Origin: Symsagittifera roscoffensis | Taxonomy: Eukaryota; Xenacoelomorpha; Acoela; Convolutidae | Length of the DNA stretch: 64,000 bases | Assembly (NCBI RefSeq): GCF_963678635.1 | Contig: NC_087062.1 | Location: 36,484,052-36,548,051 of the forward strand | Direction: 5' to 3' | Shown: in pieces, positions 33,890-44,393 of the stretch | Layout: each line of letters starts with the position of its first letter | How positions within the stretch are numbered: position 1 is the stretch's first letter | The notes under the pieces: generated by a model | What the model was told of the DNA's origin: nothing | Database searches by the model: none | What the model saw: only the letters and a program-made list of their open reading frames with translations | Made by a program: the position numbers and the translations under genes

Positions 33890-34276
33890 ACTTGGCGCAT
33901 TTTATGCGAATGCAAAAACTGTAGAGCTCTGAAGAAACTTAACTTGTAACTGAAAAATAAACTTTGAACACTGCAATGACTGGGTTTTATGCGGACCCTT
34001 GAATATTAATCCTAAATCCTTTGTTATTATAATTAATAGTATTATAGGTCGAAACCAATTAGGTAGCAAAAAATAAGAAAATAAAAAAGCCGAAAAAAAT
34101 TCAAGACTAGTACAAAGTTATCAAGTCCCCTCACCCTCAAAACACATACACAAAAAATCGATCGCCGAACTATTGAACGCAATATAAGGCCACTAAGCCG
34201 AAGCAAAATACTGCGAAACTTAACATGCCGAAAAAAAGGGAAAAAATGGATGTTAACAAATCGAATTGGTAAAACT

Positions 34277-34280
<4 letters not shown>

Positions 34281-34312
<32 letters not shown>
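34281..34312. repeat. (ATAG)8 microsatellite
   Basis: Eight exact tetranucleotide units. Its position right after the 3' end of the minus-strand LINE makes it the LINE's tail and not an independent microsatellite. Confidence 0.95.
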
Positions 34313-34315
<3 letters not shown>

Positions 34316-35691
34316 CTTAAATTAGTTATAGAATGACATCTATAAGTCGTAATAAGACATAACAAATTAATTTATATGTCATGAAGTCTGCGCAGCAGGC
34401 GATAAGGAAATATTTTAATTTGCCTCTCCATCTTACAGCGAGCAATAGGTGGATCACGACAGCGCAGGTTGTTTGCTGAGTAGGTAGAACGTGTCGGAAC
34501 TAAATCAAACAACAGATGATTAGAACCTGTTTGGAGGATTGCATCGTAGAGTTTTTGGTCAGCTCTTCTAATAGTTGCAGATATTGGTTCATAAGTATCA
34601 GTAACGCCGAGCCTTATTGTAGATCTTTGAAACAAATTTATCTTCTCTAGATCTTTAACATTTGAACCACCCCAAACATTAATGCCATAGTAAAGCTTTG
34701 GGAGAATAAAAGAACGATACAAAATAGCAAGTTCGTCTTTCGAATAACCGATTTTACCAAGGCGCCAGATTGAAAAAATATAGAATTCGATTGTTTAACA
34801 GCTTTGTCAATATGCTTAGAAAAACCAAATTTGGAGTCAATCGTAAACCCCAGCACTTTGAGGTCATCAACAACCTCAATGCCCTCAACCATATGTATGG
34901 CATTACTGCGACTATGGTTGAAAATGATACGCATTTCCTTGGAAGATTTTTGAACATTGAGAAACAAGTTTCTTGCGTCAAATTGGTGACAGAGCGAACT
35001 AATAACTTCCCGAGCATTGTCAGCGCTATTGCAGCCAGCTACAAGAGGATTGTTATCGTCAGCATAAGTTGATAACGTGGTGGAAACATCTGAAACATCA
35101 ATAGCATGGGTAGAGCAATTGTAAAGAGGCGGACCAAGGACAGTGCCCTGAGGGACACCTTGATTAGTATAAAAACAGTTGAATCCAAGCCATTGAGAGA
35201 TGTATAATGGGCTCATTTTGCAAAAAGTTAATGATTACGTTGACAACCGCAGGATCGACTACTGGGACAATATTCATTACTCCTTCTATAACACTCTTGT
35301 GGGAAATAGTATCAAAAGCTTTTGACATATCTAGAGAAAAGAAGCGAACATAATCATAATTTTCAAGGAAATTCCAGAGATGATGTTGCAGCCTAATGAG
35401 CATACAGGAAGTAGAAGAATGTTTACGAAAACCATACTGGTTACGTGTAAGCCATCTGTTATAAGGGCCTTGCAGATAGTTCTGGTAAATTTACCTTTCA
35501 AACACTCTGGACATAACAGAAGTAACAGAGACAGGCCTCAAATCCTTTGAATGCTTTGGAGACGAAACGTTTGGCAAGGGAGATATTTTTGCAAGCTTCC
35601 AAAACTCCGGGAAAATACCTTGTTCCAAGCACAAGTTGAACATATGACAATAGATTTCGCTACAATAAAAACCATAAAAAGATGAGTTCAT
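34281..35691 (-). mobile_element. 5'-truncated minus-strand LINE with (ATCT)n tail
   Basis: RT fragments 35691-35491, 35403-35164 and 35216-34647 give FSLDMSKAFDT (motif A), QGVPQGTVLGP (motif B) and TYADDN (motif C, intact). The C-terminal region follows at 34722-34372 after a frameshift. About 60 bases past the stop lies (ATAG)8 on the plus strand at 34281-34312, read as an ATCT tail on the minus strand. It interrupts repeat X: the sequence before 34276 and after 35666 joins in the order seen unbroken at 32290-32320. Truncation at the 5' end with a simple 3' tail fits target-primed insertion. Confidence 0.88.
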
Positions 35692-36912
35692 ATAGAACAG
35701 ATATTGGAAATGCTAAAATGCAAAAAAAATTAAATTGTGGCGGTAAATCGCTGCTAACAGAAGCTTTCAGTAAATATAATATAATCATAATAACAAAGGA
35801 TTTAGGTATATAATCCAAGGGTTCGCATAAAATGCAGTCATTGCATTGTTCAAAGTTTAGGTTTCAGTTATAAATGTAAGTTTCTTCAGGTCTCTACAGT
35901 TGTTGCATTTGCATAAAATGCGCCAAGTGCATGTGCCTGATTCATTGTAGCGAGTTTTGAAAAAATTTTTGTACATTCCTAGGAGTCTGTTTTTGCATTC
36001 TGGGTCAAACAATATGTCACATTTGAAGGATTCGTTGTACAGATTAGCAAGACGACATGCCGGAAACCAGAAATCCGACTCGCACTTCTTCAGACGCATT
36101 TGTTTGCAGACGAAATTTCGTGTGAATTGAGCTCTTCGGTTTCCAACGTCAGTGATGCTTACATGGCTTCTCCAGTCGATGTCAACTTTTCCAGCTAGTA
36201 TTTTGCAAACAGCAGTCCAACATGAAGTTCTTGGTATAGAGACAAAGGAAGGATGTTAAGTTTAACGATTTTGTCTTTATAGGAGCTATGGCTATTGCTT
36301 GTCATGAAAATCCATGAGATCGCTTGCCCCTGCAGACTTTCTATGATTCCTAAGTCACAATTTGATGGTTTCCAGATAGCTGAACCGTAGAACAGAATTG
36401 GCACAATGTTACATATACATGCGTTTTTTCTAGTCGCGAAATTCGTTTTGAGAGATTCCTTTTGAGCACGAAGAGATCGTTTAAATGAGTCCATTACCTA
36501 AATACATTACGGGAATAAAGTCTAGTACCCGATTGCAATACCACTGCTAATCGCAAGGGAAATACGGCAACGAAAGTCAACCATGAACAGTGCTTGGGCA
36601 GCTTCGAAAGCTCAAACTATGAAGAGGAAGTGCCGGTGAAGTTGGTACATCCGAGTATTACGCAACAGTCTCAGGACATGGGTACAAACTCTGGCGCTAT
36701 GCGGAAGTCCAGTGAGTTCCCAAGGACAGACCTGATTACGACGACAGCTGCATCGATTACTAGACCAACGATGCTTTCGGCAACCAGACCAGGCATGACA
36801 GTACAAGACGTCGAGGCAGAGTAGGAACAGCCGTCAAAGGCTGGAGAACGAACGCGCGTGTCAAACACTACCAAGTTACCCGTTGTAACGAAAATTACAT
36901 CCCTCTAAATAA
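35666..36912 (+). repeat. Repeat X, copy 2, split by an inverted LINE fragment
   Basis: The part 35666-35770 aligns with 32308-32410 and the part 36486-36912 aligns with 32418-32825. Between them lies an inverted LINE end. The frame with GSFESSNYEEEVPVK is open here from about 36510 to 36824 and two residues differ from stops in copy 1, so it is longer. No domain is recognised. Confidence 0.8.
35775..36485 (-). mobile_element. Inverted 3' fragment of the plus-strand LINE family
   Basis: Reverse-complement relative of 30865-32055, covering the C-terminal coding region (frames 36494-36195 and 36099-35857) and the 3' end. It lacks the hAT MITE, so it preserves the empty target site. Its 3' end at about 35775 matches the LINE terminus AATCCTTTGTTATTAT. 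Identity to the plus-strand copies is clearly lower than theirs to each other. Confidence 0.88.
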
Positions 36913-37510
36913 TGTAACATTCGCCCGGAAGTACATATCGACGGAAAATAAAGCTAGGTTCTAAAACGACTGGCTTGCGTCTAAACACAGCTCTACATGC
37001 TTTTCCCCGTCTCTGCTAAAGCCAGTTCTTTTGGTGGTCGTTCTATCATCGGGTCGATAAAAAACGTTACTGTTTCCGGCTTCGATCAGAACGCTCTAAT
37101 TAACTAGATTACATGCAAAAATAGTGAGCTCATGGCTGGGTCTCAGTATCTCCAGACCACGAGGTCACTCCTAAAAACAGGGCTACTACTTATTCATTGT
37201 TTTACTATTGTTGTTGTTCAGTAGATAAAAATCATCATCTCCGTCGAAGATGGATCAACCCTTTCCCTTAACTCCTAGCTCCTCATAATCTGAAAACGAA
37301 TTTAGATGTTATTAATCCAATTCAGGAAATGACCAGAAGCTAAAAGTTCATAAATTAGAGAGTTACAATTTTCTCCCGAGACCCCTCCGGATTCTGGAAT
37401 CCGGGCAAATAACGCTCTTGTTTCTTGTCGGAAGGCTGGCACGTCGTCCCAATACCCTTCGAGATTCGCGGTATTCATGTTGTAACAATTTTTGCGGCCG
37501 AATCGTTACA
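36913..37510 (+). repeat. Solo-LTR-like relative of the large element's non-coding block
   Basis: It begins TGTAACATTCGCCC and may end near CGAATCGTTACA (37499-37510), short inverted ends of the TG...CA kind. Bases up to about 37480 align with 7111-7640: shared stretches include AACGACTGGC, GCTGAGTCTC/GCTGGGTCTC, AAAAACA-GGGCT/CGGCT, GATGGAT-ACCCTTTC and AACGCTCTT. No target-site duplication was recognised. Confidence 0.6.
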
Positions 37511-37599
37511 GCTCGGAATGGTCTGATCGTCGTTTTCTATTCCAATCTCGATCTGTCTCTCACAACTGTTAAGTTAATTTTTTTATGACCATTAGGCAG

Positions 37600-38981
37600 T
37601 GCCTCTTGTGGTCATTTCAAATGTTTTTTCCTATCTCCGTTCGAATTTGTACATGTCATTTCCAATCGCTTTCCAATGTTTTTCCATCTTCCACTTGAAT
37701 TCGTCGATGGTCTTGCTTTCCACTGTTTCCTGTGACAGATTGTTCCAGTCGAGAGGTGCTCTTATCGTGAAGAAATTTTTTCGCATTTCTAGATTTGCTT
37801 TATGTACTACTACTTTACATGCGTTACCTCTAAAATCACTACCGTTCCGCTCGGATAATCCCGCAGTGGCATTCCTATCAAAAAAACCCTAGCAGATTTT
37901 ATACCTTTCTATCAAAGTCCCTCTTTTCCTTCTGTATTCCAGCGATGATAGATTCAGTTCTTTAAGGCGTTCGTAATAGGATGGATTTTTTATACACTAT
38001 ATATACGCGTCGCTCTTCTTTGTACGTTTTCCAAAACCTTTCGAAGCTTGATCAACCATGCGTGCCAGATTGAGTTCGCAAGTTCAATGTATGGCCGAAT
38101 CAAGCATTTGTAGATGTTTAAAAATACTTGTTTCGTGACTTTAGTGAAGCTTTTCTTAATTACTGCTATCAAGCCGTTTGCCTTAGTGGCTTTTTTATTG
38201 ATGTGTGTGTCGAATGTCAGTTTGTTGTCAAGCCAGATACCCAGGTCTTTTTTGAGTTGCACTTCTTTAATGTTTTCGCCATTGATTTTATAGTTCCTCT
38301 CCATATGCAATTTCTTGGTTCCTATTGTCATGTGAACACATTTGTCGATATTAAAAGACAAAAGACTTTGGCCTGACCAAGTTTCCAGTGACTGTAAATC
38401 TTCATGTAAGCGTGTTGCATCCGATTTGTCTTCAATTCGACGGTATAATTTCGCATCGTCAGCAAATAGATATATTTTTGACGCTATTTTATCCGGCATT
38501 GTGGTGATGTAAATTAAAAACAGTACTGGGCCGAGTACTGAACCCTGGGGTATCCCACGTTTTACTGGCTGCCACGAGGATTTTGAATCGTTAATAACCT
38601 TTCTCTGTTGTCGTCCCGAAAGAAAGTTTGTTATCCAGTTCAAGGTTCTTCCAAGTACTCCATACTGTCTGAGAACTCCGATCATACTTTTGTGTGGTAC
38701 CGAATTGAAGGCTTTCTTGAAAGCCAAGTGTATCACGTCGACATTTAAACGTTTGTGCATTGCCCTGGCGAAGTCATCAATTACTTTCAGTTCAGTGAAC
38801 GTCCAGATCGAAAACCGTATTGTGCAATTGTTATCAGCCCTTTTCCATTGAAATGATCCATTAAAAGCTTACGAACAAACTTTTGGAACAACTTGCAACG
38901 TATTGATGTTGAACTGATTGGTCTATAGTTATCTGCCAACGAGTTTTTACCTTTTTTGAATATTGCAGAAATGTTAGCCAA
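37600..38981 (-). pseudogene. LINE reverse transcriptase palm and C-terminal region
   Basis: The piece 38981-38787 holds NYRPISSTSI. The piece 38760-37990 (256 codons) holds VIHLAFKKAFNSVPH (motif A, with Asp replaced by His), RGIPQGSVLGP (motif B) and YLFADDAKLY (motif C, FADD kept), followed by thumb-like helices and RRATRIYSV. Below 37990 the C-terminal region continues in other frames (FFTIRAPLDWNNLSQETVE) to about 37600. Confidence 0.88.
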
Positions 38982-39020
38982 CTTCCTGTCTTCGGGTAAT
39001 TTGCTTGTCTCCCAAGAGGT

Positions 39021-40186
39021 TTAGAAAATAATCAAAAGTAGTTTTAAGATGAATTCTCGTAATTCAAAGAGGACCCTAGGATGAAATTTATCTGGTCCAA
39101 GCAATTTTGAAGTATGAAAACGATTGAGTTCTTCTCGGATGTCATTCATTGTTAGCTCCAGGTTGTCATCAATGCTGGCGGTTTTTGGAGGGCTGATCTT
39201 CCAGTTACCCGGGGGTTCTTCAGTGAAAACCGATGCAAAGAAGCTTGAGAGCATTTCTGCCTTTTCGTCGTCTGTGTCAGTTAGCATACCATTTGCTTTT
39301 ATTAAAGCGGGGATTGATTCTCTTATGGTAGTTTTTTGGCGCACGTAACTCCAGAACTTTTTCGGATTAGTTTCAACTATTGATGATATTTCTTTTTCAC
39401 GTGTGAGTGCCTCCGATCGTGTATCAGATCTAACTTCATTTCGTTTGGCTTTATATTTGGTCAAATTTTTGGCTGTTTCATAATTTTTGCATGTTTTCCT
39501 GACTTTCTTTTTTTCTTTTATCTTCATGCGCACCGCCCTTGCTAGTGGCATTTGGTTGCCACTGCTGCGTATCTTAATTAAAGGCACGAATTTTTCGACT
39601 AATTCTCTCATGCAAATTTTCAGTTTTTCCCATGTATTTAACTGAACCGTTGGGTCAGCTAGATGGTTTCTCATCCCATGTTAGTCTCCTTTTTCATAGT
39701 TTCAGCGGTTTTTACATTTCGATTTAGCCCTATTTACTGTCACATCTATGTTGACAAGGACGTGGTCACTTTTTCCGATTGGTGCCTCTAACGTGGTGTG
39801 TAGATCTTTTAAGACTATATCTGACATCACAACATCAAGCAGTTATGCCTTGTCTCAGCCAGTAAGCCTCGTAGGCTCTTTGATATGTTGTGTTAGTAGT
39901 GCGTCTTTTACTGCCTCTATAAAGGTGGATTTGTGTCTCCCACTATTAGCGTTGAGTCATTTGACTGTGTTTCGTTCAAATTGGTGATCAAATTTTTTAG
40001 TTGGTGGTTTTTTTCCTTAGTTGAGTTTGGACTTTTATAAAATCTACCAAGGTTGATGATGTTCCCGCCAATTTTAATTTTTAAAAACAAACTTTCACAG
40101 AAAGAAGAATTATTTGTGTTCAAGGAGTAGTCAATATTTTCCTTAAAATAAACTAAAATTCCGCGTCCTTGATCAGATGGGTTCAT
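39021..40186 (-). pseudogene. LINE endonuclease remnant and linker to RT
   Basis: The piece 40186-39917 has GRGILVYFKENIDYS, NLGRFYKSPNS and LIVGDTN, the middle motifs of the LINE endonuclease. The piece 39674-39021 is the basic linker and RT N-terminus (NPKKFWSYVRQK, ADLFASVFTEE-like, GPDKFHPRVL). A gap with stops separates them near 39900-39700. Confidence 0.75.
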
Positions 40187-40527
40187 ATTTATTGATTTTA
40201 TGTTATAGTACTGGATTTTATGCCATACTGGATTCCGTTCTGCGAGAATTTTTCGGTTTGCCTTCCACTAGAGCGATGACATCAGGCTTGCAATTTTCTT
40301 AATTCTTTCTCCAGTTTGTCTTGAGTTATTGTGTCTATGTTTGTGTACCAGATTAATAAAGACCGGTTTGAAGTTTTTCCTCATTCTCATTATTTGCAAC
40401 CCCCTCACAAGGTGCACGTAGTCTCCTTGTTCGTTTTCGTTTAAGTTTTTGCCTTTGCTATCAATCTTCTGACTTCTTCTCGTTCCTTGAGACTCCTGTA
40501 TGGGCCAAACCGCAGGTTTTTGATTTT

Positions 40528-41242
40528 CTATTCGGCATCTTTTAATTTATTCAAGTTTTTCATTATTTCGCTTACATCTTTTTCGTTATCAAAGGATACT
40601 AGCAGTGGTCTGTTTGTCGTGGCTTCATCGTTCTTCTCCCCAAGTCGGACCAAACTTGTGGCTGTTTTGTTTCCCATTTTGAACGATGCTAGAAATGTTT
40701 CTATCAGTTGTTTGTCTTCTACCTTTCTGTTATATCTATCTTGGTGGGTACTCTCAGGTGCTTTGTAAATTATCAATTTCTTTTTTCTTCTTTTGTCGTC
40801 TTCTTTTCTCTTTTTTGCTCTTTTAACTGCAACATCACAATTTCTTTTAGTGGCTTGATTTTCGGTTGTTGGTCCACATCCCATGGTTTCTGTTCAGTTT
40901 GATTCACGGCTCTTGGTCCTGCTACAAACTTGTAGAAGTCGTTCAACATGTGGTTTAGGTTCGCCATTGTTTTGTCCAGATCGCTCCGTAGTGTATCCGG
41001 TTCTGGATTCTTGTCAGCTTCAATTAGAAGTTTCACCTTCGGTGTGCAGGAACTACAACACCAGATGACTTCTGATTGACAAAAGTAATGCATGTTGTAC
41101 AAAGGTGTTCATGACATTTATCACACTCCATTACTTTATCATCGATGTTACCATAGGTCTTATTGCACGTTTTACCTTGTCAAGCGTCCTTTTCACTCAC
41201 AGATTCAGTACCTTTACGTCTAGTTTTTTGTTTTGGAGGCAT
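40528..41242 (-). pseudogene. LINE ORF1 with PHD-like zinc finger
   Basis: The ATG at 41242 starts a basic leader (MPPKQKTRRK), then comes a stop, then Cys/His spacing CNKTYG...MECDKCHEHLCTTC and, after a frameshift, CCSSC: a PHD-like finger as in CR1-type ORF1 proteins. From 41102 to 40773 lies a coiled-coil-like stretch and from 40884 to 40528 a Lys-rich segment with an RRM-like end (RPLLVSFDNEKDVSEIMKN). Role: RNA binding in the element particle. Confidence 0.7.
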
Positions 41243-41261
41243 ATTAAGTTTGATTTTATCA

Positions 41262-41450
41262 GGCCGCTCTAAGACACTTAAGTCTCAAGAAGGTATCTAA
41301 TGAAAACTTCACGAAAATTACTGGGCCGCTCTAAGACACTGAAGTCTCAATAAGCTACCCCCTATTTTCTCCTTCAAAAACACTAAGCCCTAATCTGATT
41401 TTTACTGGGCTGCTCTAAGACAATTATTTCCCAAGTAGCTACCCTTGTAA
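41262..41450. repeat. Three diverged leader repeats of the minus-strand LINE
   Basis: Blocks beginning GGGC(C/T)GCTCTAAGACA occur at about 41264, 41322 and 41407, the first two followed by CTNAAGTCTCAA. They lie directly upstream of ORF1, where some LINEs carry promoter monomers. Confidence 0.75.
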
Positions 41451-41501
41451 TTTCAGAAAAAAGCTTCGTACTTTTTAATTTTTGCTGTTCTTTTTCTGCC
41501 T

Positions 41502-42062
41502 TCACTTCGACGTTGACTGTTTCGTTGACTTCTTCGTAGCAGACTTTGACCGTTTCTTCAGGACTAATTTTTTCAAGTTCTTTTTCTTTCTGTAGACGGT
41601 TCTGATTAGTCTCTCTTCAAGGATCAAAGACGGGTGAAATTGCCTCGAATCTCGCAAGATTCCGTTGTTTTTTCTCTTTCTTATGGATAAAAACTTTTTT
41701 ACTGGGATAATGAGGATGTCCAATGTTCTCAATCTTTTGAGTATGTCTGGGGTGTTGTTTCGTTTTTTGTATACTATTGCTGCGATCCGGTCATGCAGTC
41801 TGTGGAGAGTCGAAAGCAGTAGTTCTACTGAACAAGGTTTTCAACTGTTGCTGTGGTGGGGGGCCACTGTATTGTTGATCAAGTCGTGCCACAGAATAAG
41901 TTTGTCTTCGTTCTTCTGGATTGACTGGTAGTTCTTTTTTGTGGCAGGGTTGATGCTCAATCCTCCTACTGATAACTGGATGGGGAATAGTTTTCGTTGG
42001 AAATTTCTAGGGGATGCGTCGATGGCCGCACGAAAAGAGCTTTCGTCAAAAAAGTGCACCAT
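41502..42062 (-). pseudogene. Unrecognised broken coding sequence upstream of the minus-strand LINE
   Basis: Frames 42062-41841 and 41850-41502 read as one protein across a frameshift: about 70 residues starting MVHFFDESSF, then a strongly basic C-terminus rich in Lys and Arg (KRKNN, KKKNLKKL, KKRSKSATKKS). Coding on the minus strand is suggested by continuity and composition. It might be an extra ORF of the LINE or a fragment of another element. No family is recognised. The plus-strand reading 41941-42195 over it is probably a shadow. Confidence 0.4.
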
Positions 42063-42199
42063 AAATCTTCACCTGCAACACCTAGAGCAGCAGGACTTTG
42101 CTATTGTTCCGTTCAATAATGAGATTTTTGATTTAGCTCTAGGGCATATAACTGAAAATACACAGTTTGTATACGGGGAATGGAAATCTGTTTAGTAAG

Positions 42200-42815
42200 T
42201 TTATCACAACAACTAGGCTTACCGTTTTCTCAACGTTCACCGTTTTTCTCAACGAATTCTGCTGTTCTGCTTCTTTTTGCAGTTTTCAGTTGTCGCAAAA
42301 TTTCGACGTTGTCACGTGTTTTTCTCTTTGAACGAATTTCAAAAAATTAACATGTCAATCCAAAGTAACCATTCCGCTTTGTCAAAATGAACGATTAACA
42401 CCACTAATTTGTTAAAACAGTCAAACAGCTCAGTCAGATGCTGAAATGAAAATACAATTTCGAACTTGCATTTTGACACATTCTGGTCGAATGTCACATA
42501 ACAGTATCAATGAGTGTCAATGTTTTAACACTAATGTTATCTTGAACTCAATTTTTCATTCAATTTTTGTGCTATTTTATTTTAAGTTAGTTTTTTCTAC
42601 AAGCTGCATCGTTTACGATTGTATTTTTGTTTTTCAGGTTTTACTGATGATGTCGAATTGAGGAACCGTTTTAACATTGATCTTGTTTTTTATCAGCCTC
42701 TAAATCACGCCAGTAGCCGGCAATGAAAGGTTGATGGATGAGGCCTTGATGACGATTGTCAGCAAAATAGAAAAATGTGAAAAAAAACGCTCCAGAAAGA
42801 ATTGCGAAACTATTA
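42200..42815. other. Spacer without a recognised gene
   Basis: AT-rich with only short frames on either strand. A 71-codon plus-strand frame (42446-42661) is Phe/Cys-rich and hydrophobic but has no other sign of coding. No structured repeat stands out. Confidence 0.5.
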
Positions 42816-42905
42816 AGACGGAATTAGTCCTACTCCAGTGGACAATACTCCAGCATTAGACGGAATTAGTCCTACTCCAGTAGTCACTACTCTAGCACGG
42901 AATTA
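42816..42905. repeat. Short tandem repeat, 42-bp period
   Basis: AGACGGAATTAGTCCTACT plus CCAGT occurs at 42816-42839 and 42858-42881. A third partial copy starts ACGGAATTA at about 42895. Confidence 0.85.
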
Positions 42906-43099
42906 CTCACTACTAATGCTCGAAATATACAGCTCGCTAAATCTCCCAAAAAAGACAACTTGGCGTATTTTAAATCTTCGAAACTCTAAACAAAATGATG
43001 AAAAGAAAATAATAAAATTTCAAACATGCGCTCAGAACAACGATACTTTTTAACACGTTTTCAAATATACCCTGAAACGAAAGTAGCAAGTAAACATTC

Positions 43100-44393
43100 C
43101 AAACCTTTTTCAAAACACAAAATTCAGAGACTCTCGTCAAATACGCCACGTTTTTCGACATGAAAACAAACAAATTAAGTATTGATGCAGCACAATTATG
43201 CCAAAATCAAGAAGACAAAAAATCCTTCTTCCCAGTAACATTATACAAAAACACAGGAAACACTGGCGGAAAAATTTATCCAGAAAAAAAAGATATTTAA
43301 CGATTACAAGAACTTTCACTAATGAATAACACCTATTTAGGTGCAATCCATAACGATATATATCTTGATATGAATTAAATTATACATCAGGTAGAATTTT
43401 TCAAGAAATGTCACTCTCCGAAATAGGAACACTCCATCACTTAAGTGAATTTGAAAAAACACAAATACTACAATCGCTATCTTTAGGTGTACGTAAAATA
43501 TCATACGCAGGATACCTTATATCAGGCAACCGCTCTAACTTTATTGACTATGAAGGAAACATTCTTCAGTATTACACATGACCTAGAAAAGTTTTACCAC
43601 TTTAAGTTTTTGAGTACAAAAGATGTTACCAACGAATACCTAAATTATACGAAAATAAAGAACATTTTGTAGATACACTATCACGACGCACCCCCTTTGG
43701 TGATACAGCTGTCCAGTGTGGATCTGAAATTAGCCACAATGTAGTACAGCTTCTAATTCCAAACGAAGATAACTATTAAAATTTTTTCTTCTCACCCCAT
43801 ATCATACACTGATGCCACCTCTAAAGAAATTTTCATCCAAGATGCGTGCAATTGCTCGTAACCCAAAGATCGACCTACAATCAAAACGTATTCACTTTAA
43901 TTCCGACACACAACATCACATTCATTCGATAACAACAACTTGAAGAAATTCTCATTAAAATGGATCCAACATAAAGACAATCAGTCGACCAAAGCATACG
44001 AAAATTAGCTAAAACAAGAGGCTTCTCAGATATTTATGATTTATGGACACGACTACAGCAGGTATCTTGAAAAAATTACACACTATATATATTTCAAAGG
44101 CGAAAAATACCGTGCACTAGATTTTTCGCCAATTATTGTTTTTTGTTGTGTCAATACCAAAAACGAAATCCTAGCTTTTTAGGATGGACCTACTATATAT
44201 AAAAAAATTAATAAAAGGAAACTATAATACATGCGCAATACATACACAAGTTAAAAGACAAGCAAGTGTAGCAAGCACTCTATTTGCAGGAGTTCTTGGA
44301 ACATTTTCCAACTCAATTCAAAAAATCCTCCTCGACGCACAGAATAGCGAATGTAAAAAAAAATTATCTGCAAAAAAAACTAAACATATATGA
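43100..44393 (+). pseudogene. Unrecognised degenerate coding region of element A
   Basis: Overlapping plus-strand frames with many stops: around 43390-43580, residues EFEKTQILQSLSLGVRKISYAGY; 43487-43672; and 44184-44393. The last contains a Lys-Arg pair followed by a hydrophobic stretch rich in Ala, Val, Leu, Gly and Phe, about 15 residues long, then a Lys-rich end. This could be an envelope-like cleavage/fusion region or a chance hydrophobic segment. It has no visible counterpart in B inside the window. Gag or Env origin cannot be decided. Confidence 0.4.

Larger units (their letters stand above)
30871..34276 (+). repeat. 1,992-bp tandem duplication (LINE 3' end, MITE and following sequence)
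   Basis: Sequence from 30871 recurs from 32863 with a constant offset of 1,992 bp, nearly identical for about 1.27 kb and then more diverged to 34276. Both copies carry the same MITE at the same site. The junction is ATTAAAAACAG|TACTCAAAAG at 32862/32863. The second copy continues after a LINE insertion at 35666. Confidence 0.92.
37590..41480 (-). mobile_element. CR1/Rex1-like LINE, minus strand, nearly full length
   Basis: From right to left: repeated leader units (41262-41450), ORF1 with a zinc finger (41242-40528), endonuclease remnant (about 40450-39700), RT (39674-37990) and a C-terminal region to about 37600. Frames are broken in several places, so it is dead. The layout (PHD-like finger in ORF1, RT with FADD box) is typical of CR1/L2-type LINEs. 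Confidence 0.85.

Noticed and set aside
34281-34312. (ATAG)8 as an independent microsatellite
   Set aside because: It sits at the 3' end of a 5'-truncated LINE and is best read as that LINE's tail.
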